From: Cytobacillus oceanisediminis
Lineage (GTDB): Bacteria; Bacillota; Bacilli; Bacillales; Cytobacillaceae
Length of the DNA: 64,000 bases
Assembly (NCBI RefSeq): GCF_022811925.1
Contig: NZ_CP065511.1
Location: 4,023,501 to 4,087,500 of the forward strand
Direction of reading: 5' to 3'
The position numbers and the translations under genes are program-made. Under the pieces are notes generated by a model. That model was not told where the DNA came from and made no database searches. It saw nothing but the letters and a program-made list of their open reading frames with translations. Shown here one piece after another: positions 25,413 through 33,431 of this stretch; the first letter of the stretch is position 1, and every line of letters begins with the position of its first letter.

Positions 25413-27101
25413 TTAAAATAGGCCGACAGCATTCCCATCTTCATCTACATCCATGTTCATGGCTGCAGGGGCTTTAGGCAATCCAGGCATAGTCATCACA
25501 TCACCGGTGAGTGCTACAATGAATCCTGCACCAATGGATGGCTTCAGCTCACGTATAGTAATGGTAAAATCTGATGGCCTTCCAAGCTTTGAAGGATCAT
25601 CAGATAATGAATATTGTGTTTTAGCCATACAAACCGGCAGGACGCCCCAGCCAAAGTTTTCAAAGTCTCTTATCTGCTTTTTGGCTTTGGTTGAGTATTC
25701 CACTTTACTTGCGCCATAAACCGTCTGGGCTACTGTTAGAATTTTCTCCTCAAGAGGCAAAGATAAATCATAAAGGTGGCTGAACTTCGCTGTTTTTTCA
25801 TCCAAAATTCCCAGGAGCTTCTCGGCCAGCTCAATTCCTCCCTGCCCGCCTTTTTCCCAAACCTCTGTCAGTGCCACTGGCATGCCGGCCTCATTGCAAA
25901 GATCTGTGAGGACCGCAATCTCATTCTCGCTATCGGAAATAAACCGGTTAATGGCCACTACATACGGAAGCCCAAAGCTTTCAATTGTTTCAATATGCTT
26001 TTTTAAATTAGCGAAGCCTCTCGTGAGTGCTTCAGTATCTTCCTTGCCCAATTCAGCTTTTGACAAACCGCCATGCATTTTTAGAGCACGGATTGTAGCT
26101 ACAATAACCACTGCTTCAGGGTCAATGCCTTCGGTTCTGGCTTTAATATTTAAAAACTTTTCAGCACCAAGATCCGCGCCAAAACCGGCTTCTGTCACTA
26201 CATAGTCAGCCAGCTTGGAGGCAGCGGCAGTTGCAATCACACTGTTGCAGCCATGAGCAATATTGGCAAACGGGCCGCCATGAACCAATGCCGGTGTATG
26301 TTCAATAGTCTGCACCAGATTCGGTTTGACCGATTCTTTAAGAAGCAAGGTAAGAGCACCTTCAACTCCAAGATCGGCCACTGTTACCGGCTGTTTATCA
26401 TAATTATAGGCTATAACCATTTTTCCTAGTCTTTCCTTCAGGTTCTGAAGGTCAGATGCAAGGCATAAGACGGCCATAATCTCTGAAGCAACGGTGATAT
26501 CAAATCCATCTTCCCTCGGAACACCTTGTACAGGCCCTCCAAGGCCAATGACGATTTTTCTTAATGCGCGGTCGTTCAAATCCAAGGCACGCTTCCATAC
26601 AATCCTTCTCTGGTCAATATTTAACAGATTCCCCTGCTGGAGGTGATTATCAATCAGGGCAGCCAAGGCATTATTGGCAGTAGTGATTGCGTGAAGATCA
26701 CCGGTAAAATGCAGATTGATGTCTTCCATCGGCAGAACCTGTGAATACCCTCCGCCGGTTGCTCCGCCCTTAATTCCCATTGTTGGCCCCAGAGAAGGTT
26801 CCCTCATTGCGACCATAGCTTTTTTGCCAAGTCTGTTAAAAGCATCGGCAAGACCGACTGTTACTGTGGATTTACCTTCTCCTGCAGGTGTCGGATTAAT
26901 GGAAGTGACAAGAATTATTTTTCCGCTTTCTTTCGTGCTTAATTTTTTTAAGGTGTCTGCGGATAATTTTGCTTTATACTTGCCGAAAAGCTCCAGATCA
27001 TCCTCTAAGAGTCCGATTTTTTCAGCTATTTCCGCAATGGGCTTCATTGCAGATGCCTGGGCAATTTCAATGTCTGATTTCACAATCGGTTTCACATTCA
27101 T
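25413..27101 (-). CDS. fhs: Formate-tetrahydrofolate ligase
   Basis: A 562-residue enzyme making 10-formyl-tetrahydrofolate from formate, THF and ATP in one-carbon metabolism. The ATP loop is [17 protein letters not shown] (about residues 70-86), followed by [20 protein letters not shown], which is diagnostic, and the VTVGVEG-like [15 protein letters not shown] region. I use the ATG at 27101, 5 nt after AGGGGGAT, giving the family's normal length and N-terminus ([15 protein letters not shown]); the longer frame to 27281 would run through the divergent metA promoter. It diverges from metA. Confidence 0.97.
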   Translation of the reverse strand: MNVKPIVKSDIEIAQASAMKPIAEIAEKIGLLEDDLELFGKYKAKLSADTLKKLSTKESGKIILVTSINPTPAGEGKSTVTVGLADAFNRLGKKAMVAMREPSLGPTMGIKGGATGGGYSQVLPMEDINLHFTGDLHAITTANNALAALIDNHLQQGNLLNIDQRRIVWKRALDLNDRALRKIVIGLGGPVQGVPREDGFDITVASEIMAVLCLASDLQNLKERLGKMVIAYNYDKQPVTVADLGVEGALTLLLKESVKPNLVQTIEHTPALVHGGPFANIAHGCNSVIATAAASKLADYVVTEAGFGADLGAEKFLNIKARTEGIDPEAVVIVATIRALKMHGGLSKAELGKEDTEALTRGFANLKKHIETIESFGLPYVVAINRFISDSENEIAVLTDLCNEAGMPVALTEVWEKGGQGGIELAEKLLGILDEKTAKFSHLYDLSLPLEEKILTVAQTVYGASKVEYSTKAKKQIRDFENFGWGVLPVCMAKTQYSLSDDPSKLGRPSDFTITIRELKPSIGAGFIVALTGDVMTMPGLPKAPAAMNMDVDEDGNAVGLF

Positions 27102-27216
27102 TTTTATCCCCCTAGAATCCAATATGTATAGGTTCCTTACAGCTATATTGTACCACCCCTGAATCGAAATATTGTCATTTACTTTTGATATTTTCGCATT
27201 TTCACACAGTAAAGCA

Positions 27217-27245
27217 TTGATACAATTTTGAATCGTCTTTATAAT
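27217..27245 (+). promoter_or_regulatory. Sigma-A promoter of metA
   Basis: TTGATA (27217-27222), a 17-nt spacer and TATAAT (27240-27245), a near-perfect vegetative promoter 36 bp before the metA TTG. No SAM riboswitch or T-box fits in the remaining leader. Confidence 0.85.
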
Positions 27246-27281
27246 AAGTTTAATTGAATTTTTGCACAGGGAGATGATCAC

Positions 27282-28190
27282 TTGCCAATAAAAATTCCTA
27301 AGCTGCTTCCTGCAAGGGAGATTTTAGAGGAAGAAAATATATTTATCATGGATGAGGACCGTGCCAAACAGCAGGATATTCGCCCATTAAATATCCTCAT
27401 CCTGAATTTAATGCCTGAAAAAGAAAAAACCGAAGCACACCTATTAAGACTCCTTGGAAATACACCTTTACAGGTGAACATCTCGTTTTTAAAAACTGCC
27501 ACACATCAATCAAAAAACACCAGTCCTATGCATCTCGAACAATTCTATACGACGTTTGAGCAGGTTCGAAACCGCAAATTTGACGGGATGATCATAACTG
27601 GAGCACCTGTAGAGCTTCTCAACTTTAAAGAAGTGGATTATTGGGAGGAACTAACCGTAATAATGGAGTGGACGAAAACGAATGTTACTTCCACCCTGCA
27701 TATATGCTGGGGAGCACAGGCTGCGTTATTTTATCACTTTGGAATCGGAAAATATGAGCTGCCTGAAAAATGCTCAGGTGTTTATCTTCATGAAGTCCAT
27801 GACAGAAGCGAAAAATTATTGAGAGGATTCGACGATATCTACTTTGCTCCGCATTCGCGCCATACGGATGTTTATACAGAGCAATTGCTGAAACACCCGG
27901 AAGTCAAGCTTCTGTCATCATCTGAGGAAGCGGGTCCTTTCATCATGAGTGCGAACGGCGGAAGACAAATCATGGTAACAGGACACCTGGAATATGAAGC
28001 AGGCACACTTGCAGAAGAATACACAAGAGACAGAACCAGAGGCCTGCAGGTTCCCGTGCCAAAACATTATTTCCCGAATGATGATCCTGGCAGAACCCCC
28101 CATAATAAATGGCGGTCACATGCCCATTTAATGTTTTCCAACTGGCTGAACTACTATGTTTACCAGGAAACTCCTTACGAGTGGGATTAA
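27282..28190 (+). CDS. metA: Homoserine O-acetyltransferase (MetA family)
   Basis: A 302-residue MetA enzyme of methionine synthesis. Catalytic residues are Cys142 (LHICWGAQA), His235 and Glu237 (TGHLEYEA). Residue 111 is Glu ([10 protein letters not shown]), where E. coli has Gly; in B. cereus that Glu directs acetyl-CoA instead of succinyl-CoA use, so this enzyme is predicted to make O-acetylhomoserine despite the usual 'succinyltransferase' name. The start is TTG with AGGGAGATGA upstream. It is a single gene behind its own promoter and ahead of a strong hairpin. Confidence 0.95.
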   Translation: MPIKIPKLLPAREILEEENIFIMDEDRAKQQDIRPLNILILNLMPEKEKTEAHLLRLLGNTPLQVNISFLKTATHQSKNTSPMHLEQFYTTFEQVRNRKFDGMIITGAPVELLNFKEVDYWEELTVIMEWTKTNVTSTLHICWGAQAALFYHFGIGKYELPEKCSGVYLHEVHDRSEKLLRGFDDIYFAPHSRHTDVYTEQLLKHPEVKLLSSSEEAGPFIMSANGGRQIMVTGHLEYEAGTLAEEYTRDRTRGLQVPVPKHYFPNDDPGRTPHNKWRSHAHLMFSNWLNYYVYQETPYEWD

Positions 28191-28234
28191 TAGTGCAGTG
28201 AACGGATAACTTAATTTGCAGCAAAAAGCATGAA

Positions 28235-28281
28235 AAAAGCCGGTTTATATCAGAGGTTACCCCTCTCAAAAACCGGCTTTT
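28235..28281 (+). terminator. Terminator of metA
   Basis: Stem AAAAGCCGGTTT/AAACCGGCTTTT with an inner GAGG/CCTC pair, ending in TTTTCCTT. Confidence 0.85.
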
Positions 28282-28320
28282 CCTTAAAATAAGAAAGTAT
28301 AAAATTTTGAACTTCGATTA

Positions 28321-28443
28321 CTGTCCAGCTCCAGTGCCTACCCCCTCGAGGTCACAAGCCGCCCCTCCCAAAAAGGCAAAGAACGCCTTTCCGGAAGGCT
28401 CGTCTTGTGCTGGTCGGGGGTGAGCAAGGCGCTTCCGCTTTTC
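28321..28443 (-). repeat. Dispersed intergenic repeat, copy 1
   Basis: A 123-bp unit that, reverse-complemented, starts GAAAAGCGGAAGCGCCTTGC and ends GGAGCTGGACAG. It matches the copy at 30695-30817 in length and most positions, including the GGCGTTCTTTGCC core and GACCTCGAGGGGGTAGGC. It stops 2 bp after the AIM24 stop codon. It is noncoding, with complementary ends that can fold. Confidence 0.85.
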
Positions 28444-28444
28444 C

Positions 28445-29137
28445 TTATGATTGCTGAGCATAATACACTTCTTCAAATGGCTGAACTACTACAAAACCGT
28501 CACCTGAAAACTTCATTTGGATCGACTCTCCGCTTCCTCTTCCAAGGAATGTTTTAAATGAGATATCTGTCACAAATTCCGGCTGCAGTGTACCTGACCA
28601 TGCAACTGTCGCATTCGGATCGGTATATACCGGATTATCAGGAGTAACCAAAAGTGTCAGCGGCTCATAGTGAGAAGTGATAGCCACCATTCCTGTTCCT
28701 TCTAAACGGACATTGAACAAACCTCCTGCAAGCATGCCCGCCATCCTCTTCATTAACTTAATATCCCAGCTGATGGAAGGCTCGAATGCAAGCAGATCAT
28801 TTCCATTTACAAAGATGGCATCTCCATCGAGATTCAGAATTGAAATTTTCTTCCCCTGGTCTGCAAGGTACAGCTTTCCGTTTCCCGTAGCTTTCATTAA
28901 AGCTGTGCCTTCTCCAGTGAGTGCCTTTTTGAACATTTTTCCTAAGCCATGCTCGAGTATCCCTTCGCGCTCAAACTTAATTTGGCCGCGGTAGGAGACC
29001 ATCCCGCCTGCTTTAGCCCAAACCTGGCTGGTTAAATTAATTTCGAGCATCCTTGGTGTTTCAAGTTCAAATAATCCTTCTCCTTTATCCTGCTGTTTCG
29101 TCTGATTTACAAACTCTTCAATTGAATATCTGCTCAT
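28445..29137 (-). CDS. AIM24-family protein
   Basis: A 230-residue protein of the AIM24 family (TIGR00266-like), a beta-helix-like fold with Gly-rich turns: AKAGGMVSYRGQIKFER, GTALMKATGNGKLYLAD, AGMLAGGLFNVRLEGTGMVA and FLGRGSGESIQMKFSGDGFV. No catalytic residues are known in the family; mitochondrial AIM24 concerns membrane organisation, while bacterial function is unclear. The start overlaps the upstream methyltransferase stop as ATGA, so they are coupled. The dispersed repeat lies at its 3' end. Confidence 0.88.
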   Translation of the reverse strand: MSRYSIEEFVNQTKQQDKGEGLFELETPRMLEINLTSQVWAKAGGMVSYRGQIKFEREGILEHGLGKMFKKALTGEGTALMKATGNGKLYLADQGKKISILNLDGDAIFVNGNDLLAFEPSISWDIKLMKRMAGMLAGGLFNVRLEGTGMVAITSHYEPLTLLVTPDNPVYTDPNATVAWSGTLQPEFVTDISFKTFLGRGSGESIQMKFSGDGFVVVQPFEEVYYAQQS

Positions 29138-29838
29138 TCTTTCCCCATCCCTTCATTTTTCTTGTTTTCAAGCATAAAGATCCACATAAAAGATAATGAT
29201 TGCTTTAGCTCATCTGTCAGCGAGCCTTTTGAAAGCTGGTCTGATGCTTTTTTATAAACACCCAGTTCATCAATCTTTGACCATCCGTTCTCTTTTGCAA
29301 GGCGTTCAAATTCCCACGGCATCATGGTATTGCAGATAACTTTTTCCTTATAGAGCCTGCCGTAGCTGTTAGCCCGGGGTGCAGCTGTTGGACCAAGAAT
29401 GCCTATACACGCCCTTCCGCCCGGCTTAACAGTTCGCCGAATTTCTTTTATTACATCCAGCGGGCTCTCTGTCCATTCCAATGAATTGATGGCAAGGACC
29501 GCATCAAGCGCATTCTCTTCAAGGGAAAGATCTGAAATGTCTTCTTTCTTAAATACCGCACCAGTTTTTTCGTTCAATTTTTCTGCTTTATGTATCATCT
29601 CTTCAGAGACATCAATCCCGATAACCTTATAGCCAGCCAAAGCAAGTTTGTATGAACCATACCCATCTCCGCATCCAAGGTCACATACGGCAGATCCCTT
29701 TTTGACATGCTTTTCGAAGAAGGAGATGATATCCTTTCGGCTCCCTTCCTCCCACATTGACGCGCTTTTTGCATTCCATGATTCCGAATTTTCATCCCAA
29801 AGCTTCTCTGCTTCTGCAGACCAGTTAAAAGTGCTCAT
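29134..29838 (-). CDS. Class I SAM-dependent methyltransferase
   Basis: A 234-residue methyltransferase. SAM motifs are AVCDLGCGDGYGSYKLAL (motif I, about 52-69), VIGIDVSEEMIHKAE (acidic residue binding ribose), KKEDISDLSLEENALDAVLA (motif III/IV) and VKPGGRACIGILGP. It is of the UbiE/small-molecule (methyltransf_11) type; the acceptor is unknown. I prefer the ATG at 29838 because the GGGGGG run lies 5 nt before it; an ATG one codon earlier or the longer frame at 29886 fit less well. AIM24 is coupled downstream. A plus-strand gene diverges 144 bp away. Confidence 0.85.
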   Translation of the reverse strand: MSTFNWSAEAEKLWDENSESWNAKSASMWEEGSRKDIISFFEKHVKKGSAVCDLGCGDGYGSYKLALAGYKVIGIDVSEEMIHKAEKLNEKTGAVFKKEDISDLSLEENALDAVLAINSLEWTESPLDVIKEIRRTVKPGGRACIGILGPTAAPRANSYGRLYKEKVICNTMMPWEFERLAKENGWSKIDELGVYKKASDQLSKGSLTDELKQSLSFMWIFMLENKKNEGMGKE

Positions 29839-29982
29839 CATATCCCCCCGTGTATGCATACGATTGTTCATAAAAAAAGTTTCCAATATTTTAAATTCGC
29901 TAAGATTATCAGAAATACCTCTGATTATAAAATGTTAAAAAAGTCAACAATATTGATAGAAAATGAATAAGGAGAGTTTTGT

Positions 29983-30201
29983 ATGGACGGCGAACAGCTG
30001 ACAGCAGTCTACAGAAACAACAATGATGAGATTATTTCATTCCAGACTTCTGGAGGACGGATCATTTCTTATCGGAAAGCACTATTGGAGGCTGAAGAAG
30101 GCTTGATTGAGGGTATTCAAATTTATGAAGACGAAGATGGTTCTATGTATCTAAATCCTTCCTATGCGTCATCTTTTGATGATTTTCCCAGCTTCTATTA
30201 A
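29983..30201 (+). CDS. DUF3892-type small protein
   Basis: A 72-residue protein. It has the DUF3892 pattern: an N-terminal strand with basic and acidic residues (TAVYRNNNDEIISFQTSGGR), then a helix ALLEAEEGLIEGIQI and a strand ending DGSMYLNPSY. It lacks the usual C-terminal Arg and ends in an acidic and aromatic tail. Function unknown; the family often occurs as an orphan small protein in Bacillaceae. AAGGAGAG precedes the ATG by 7 nt. A bidirectional terminator follows, shared with mntR. Confidence 0.75.
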   Translation: MDGEQLTAVYRNNNDEIISFQTSGGRIISYRKALLEAEEGLIEGIQIYEDEDGSMYLNPSYASSFDDFPSFY

Positions 30202-30218
30202 AACAGTGCCAGTACATG

Positions 30219-30250
30219 AAAAAACCTGACGCAAAGCAGTCAGGTTTTTA
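30219..30250. terminator. Bidirectional terminator between the DUF3892 gene and mntR
   Basis: AAAAACCTGAC, an 8-nt loop, GTCAGGTTTTTA: a perfect stem with U-tracts on both sides. Confidence 0.88.
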
Positions 30251-30673
30251 CTGTTCTTCTTCATTTTTACGCTGGATTTCCCTCAGCACTCCAATGCGGC
30301 TTTCATCTTCTTCAAAAAACTGAACCAAGTCGCCAACCCTGTCGATGGCATCCCAGCTCAGGTGATGTTCAATACCTTCCACATCTTCATAAATATTTTC
30401 TTCTTTAACTCCAATAATACGCAGGAGCTGTTCTAAAAGTTCATGCCGATATACAAGCCTCTTGCCGATTTTTTTTCCTTTTGGCGTTAAAATAAGCCCT
30501 CGGTATTTTTCATAAACAAGATACTCATCCTTATCAAGTTTCTGAACCATTTTTGTCACAGAAGATGGATGTACAGAGAGAGCCTCGGCAATATCAGAAA
30601 CTCTGGCATATCCTTTGTCCTCGATTAACATATATATTTGTTCAATGTAATCTTCCATACTTGGTGTTGGCAT
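30248..30673 (-). CDS. mntR: Manganese-responsive repressor MntR
   Basis: A 141-residue DtxR-family regulator that represses manganese uptake when Mn2+ is bound. An N-terminal winged helix ([20 protein letters not shown]) is followed by the dimer and metal domain. All ligands known for B. subtilis MntR are at the same numbers: Asp8, Glu11, His77, Glu99, Glu102 and His103. The ATG at 30673 has AGGAGGT about 7 nt upstream. Dispersed repeats start only 22 bp before the ATG, and the best promoter lies beyond them at 31044-31072. No MntR box was recognised next to its own promoter. Confidence 0.97.
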   Translation of the reverse strand: MPTPSMEDYIEQIYMLIEDKGYARVSDIAEALSVHPSSVTKMVQKLDKDEYLVYEKYRGLILTPKGKKIGKRLVYRHELLEQLLRIIGVKEENIYEDVEGIEHHLSWDAIDRVGDLVQFFEEDESRIGVLREIQRKNEEEQ

Positions 30674-30694
30674 TACGCAACCTCCTGCCAATTA

Positions 30695-30817
30695 GAAAAG
30701 CGCAAGCGCCTTGCCCACCCCCGACAAGCACAAGACAAGCCTCTCAGAAAGGCGTTCTTTGCCTTTTTGGGAGGATTGGCTTGTGACCTCGAGGGGGTAG
30801 GCGCTGGAGCTAGACAG
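30695..30817 (+). repeat. Dispersed intergenic repeat, copy 2
   Basis: A 123-bp unit from GAAAAGCGCAAGCGCCTTGC to GGCGCTGGAGCTAGACAG, the reverse complement of the 28321-28443 copy. The ends GCGCC/GGCGC and the middle (AAAGGCGTTCTTTGCCTTTT) are self-complementary. It sits in the mntR leader. Confidence 0.88.
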
Positions 30818-30854
30818 TTCTCAAAATTCAAAGATACAAATTCAGATATTATTA

Positions 30855-30975
30855 GAAAAGCGCAAGCGCCTGCCTTTCGGCGACCTGCTTATGACAAGCG
30901 CTGGCAGAAGGCGTTCTTTGCCTTCAGAAGCGATTGGCTTAAGACCTCGAGCCGATGGCGCTCGGAGCTAGACAA
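30855..30975 (+). repeat. Dispersed intergenic repeat, copy 3 (diverged)
   Basis: It starts GAAAAGCGCAAGCGCCTGCC and ends GGAGCTAGACAA, in tandem with copy 2, 37 bp away. The outer parts and GGCGTTCTTTGCC core are kept, but the inner arms differ with paired changes (AAGCGCTGGC, TCGAGCCGATGGCGCT), as expected for a folded element. Confidence 0.85.
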
Positions 30976-30981
30976 CTATTT

Positions 30982-31002
30982 TAGAAAAGCGCAGAGCGCA
31001 TG
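30982..31002 (+). repeat. Fragment of the dispersed repeat
   Basis: AGAAAAGCGCAGAGCGCATG: the first ~20 bp of the same repeat, slightly altered, directly after copy 3. It is a truncated fourth copy. Confidence 0.6.
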
Positions 31003-31043
31003 TTCACTTTATATCTTTAATAAATATATATAAGACTTTAACG

Positions 31044-31072
31044 ATTTTACTACAGTTGGAAAATGGAGACAA
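31044..31072 (-). promoter_or_regulatory. Candidate mntR promoter beyond the repeats
   Basis: Minus strand TTGTCT (31067-31072), 17 nt, TAAAAT (31044-31049). It is the best sigma-A match between topB and mntR and would give mntR a leader of about 360 nt containing the repeats. Confidence 0.45.
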
Positions 31073-31096
31073 GGAAATACACTGCAGCAGGCAAAT

Positions 31097-33259
31097 TTAG
31101 GTCTTTTGCGGGAAGAGAAATTTGACTCTGTTCTCCTGGCGGTCCCAGGTTAATTTAGCTGAAAATGTTTTATCCTTTCCTTTGCTTGTAAAACCTTCAA
31201 CTAATTCTGTTTCCCCATCCTTTAATAGCTGTTTAAGCAGTTTTTGAGTCATCGTCTTTCCCATAATGCTTTTGGAAATAGTGAAAGTGCATTTTGTTTT
31301 ATTATAATTGGAGCAGCCATAAAAGCTCCCCTTATCAACCACTTTACCATCACACAGCATGCATTTGCCCAGATTGGCTGCCCTTTTTTGCTTGAATTTC
31401 CCAGGCGTGAACCCCTCTTTATCTTCCTCAGAAAATGTCCACTTTCCCGCATGTTCAATGGAGGCGGAAATCAAATGGCCAACCATTTTATTGGTTTGCT
31501 CCATGAATTGTTTTGGGGATGCCTGACCATCCGAAATATCCTTCAGCCGCTGTTCCCATTTGGCCGTCATTTCTGGAGAAGCCAGTATTTCTGTGCCTAT
31601 TGCCTCTATCAGGATTTTTGCTTTTGAGTTTGCATATACAAGATTCTTCTTTATATCAATGTATTTGCGCTCCTTCAGCATTGTGATGATTCCCGCCCTT
31701 GTGGCTTCCGTTCCAAGGCCTTCCGTCTTCATCAGGACCTTTTCAAGTTCCTTATCTTCGATTTGCTTCCCGGCCGTTTTCATCAGTGTAATCAGCTGGC
31801 CTTCAGTATACCTTTTTGGCGGCTGGGTTTTGCTTTCTTTAACATCCGCCTTTAACACTGTACCTTGATCACCCGCCTGCAATAAAGGCAGAATCGGTTC
31901 CTTTTCCTTCTCCTGCTGCGGAATCACTTTTCTCCAGCCTTCTTCAAGCTGTACTTTTCCCTTGGATAAAAACAAAGCTCTTCCATCTGCAAGGGTTTTA
32001 ATAGTTGTATATTCTGTTACAGCTTTTCCATAATGTGCAGCTATTAAGCTCCTTACGATCAGGTCATAGAGAATTTTTTCATCCGAAGATAATCTTACCA
32101 GGTCGGGCACCTGTTCGGTCGGAATAATGGCATAGTGATCAGTTACCTTTTTATCATTGACATACCGTTTATTCTGCAAAATTGAGCTTGAAGGCAGAGG
32201 GAAAAGTTCCTTATACTCATCTTTTGTTTCCATTTTTCTGAGGATCTCTGGAAACATTTCCGCTTCTCCTTCTGTTACGTGCCTGGAATCTGAACGAGGA
32301 TATGATACGATTCCTTTTTGATAAAGCTTCTGCAATACATCAAGTGTTTTTTTAGGCGGGAATTTGAATCTGCGGTTTGCTTCTGCCTGCAGTGCAGAAA
32401 GGTTATAAAGCATCGGCGGCAGGAATTCTTTTTTTTCGGCCTGCACATCTTCTACCTGTGCATCTTTGTCCCTGCAGAATGCCGCAATCTTTTCGGCAAG
32501 CTCTTTCGTCTTAATTCTTGATTCCCCATCTTTTTCCCACTTGCCGGTATATTTTTTCCCGTTTACTTTAAACTGTGCAGTTACCTCCCAGAAAGGTTCG
32601 GAAACAAAATTCTGGATTTCCTGTTCTCTTTTTACGATTAAAGCTAAAGTGGGAGTCTGAACCCTTCCTACTGAAAAAACATCCGAGAAACCTTTCTGCT
32701 GCAGAAGAAGACTGTATAAACGCGAAGCATTCATGCCAACGATCCAGTCGGCACATGCTCTCGTATAGGCTTCATAATATAAGTTCCTTGTGTCACTTTC
32801 ATCCAGCAGGGCAAGAAACCCTTCCTTTATGGCTTTAGGAGTCAAGGAAGAGATCCAGAGTCTTTTCATGGGCACTACGGTACCGGTAAGCCTTAGAATA
32901 TTCCGGATGATAAGCTCGCCTTCTCTCCCTGCATCACCAGCATGGATAATTTCTGTTAAATTAGGATTAGAAGAAAGCTGTTTGATTATATTAAATTGTT
33001 TTGCTTTATCCTTTGTCACTTCATATTGAAATTGCTCCGGAATTATGGGCAATGTATCCAATGACCATTTTTTCCAATCCTTATTGTATTTTTCAGGGGC
33101 AGACAGCTGGCATAGGTGGCCTATAGCCCAGGTAACATGAGCCCCTTGGGGAAATATATCGTTCGGAAGGATCTCAATATATCCCTGGTGTTTCTTCATT
33201 TTAAAAATAGAAGCCAGCGTCATACCCTGATCGGGTTTTTCCGCGATTATCAGTTTCAT
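31097..33259 (-). CDS. topB: DNA topoisomerase III
   Basis: A 720-residue type IA topoisomerase that passes single DNA strands and resolves recombination or replication intermediates. The Toprim domain begins KLIIAEKPDQGMTLA and carries AGDAGREGELIIRNIL; the nucleophile Tyr is in GIVSYPRSDSRHV (about residue 310); a C-terminal zinc-like segment is seen at CMLCDGKVV and GSFYGCSNYNKTKC. The length agrees with B. subtilis TopB. The gene is alone, transcribed toward mntR with the repeat cluster between. Confidence 0.97.
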   Translation of the reverse strand: MKLIIAEKPDQGMTLASIFKMKKHQGYIEILPNDIFPQGAHVTWAIGHLCQLSAPEKYNKDWKKWSLDTLPIIPEQFQYEVTKDKAKQFNIIKQLSSNPNLTEIIHAGDAGREGELIIRNILRLTGTVVPMKRLWISSLTPKAIKEGFLALLDESDTRNLYYEAYTRACADWIVGMNASRLYSLLLQQKGFSDVFSVGRVQTPTLALIVKREQEIQNFVSEPFWEVTAQFKVNGKKYTGKWEKDGESRIKTKELAEKIAAFCRDKDAQVEDVQAEKKEFLPPMLYNLSALQAEANRRFKFPPKKTLDVLQKLYQKGIVSYPRSDSRHVTEGEAEMFPEILRKMETKDEYKELFPLPSSSILQNKRYVNDKKVTDHYAIIPTEQVPDLVRLSSDEKILYDLIVRSLIAAHYGKAVTEYTTIKTLADGRALFLSKGKVQLEEGWRKVIPQQEKEKEPILPLLQAGDQGTVLKADVKESKTQPPKRYTEGQLITLMKTAGKQIEDKELEKVLMKTEGLGTEATRAGIITMLKERKYIDIKKNLVYANSKAKILIEAIGTEILASPEMTAKWEQRLKDISDGQASPKQFMEQTNKMVGHLISASIEHAGKWTFSEEDKEGFTPGKFKQKRAANLGKCMLCDGKVVDKGSFYGCSNYNKTKCTFTISKSIMGKTMTQKLLKQLLKDGETELVEGFTSKGKDKTFSAKLTWDRQENRVKFLFPQKT

Positions 33260-33431
33260 ACTTTAGCTCCCTTTGCATTGTAGAACAAATTGTAGACATC
33301 TATTTTAATATTAACCTAAAAATTTAGCAAAGGGAGTTAAAATACCTATATAGTTATGAAATTTTTAAAACAATCGTGTTCCGCTAAGAAAAACAAAAGA
33401 AGAACCCCCTCACAGGATTCTCCTCCACTAC

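Noticed and set aside
27101..27281. A 60-residue N-terminal extension of Fhs
   Set aside because: The family starts at the ATG at 27101 with its own ribosome site, and the extension would cross the metA promoter.
27246..27281. A SAM riboswitch or T-box before metA
   Set aside because: The leader from the sigma-A promoter to the TTG start is only about 30 nt, too short for either element, and no S-box stems are seen.
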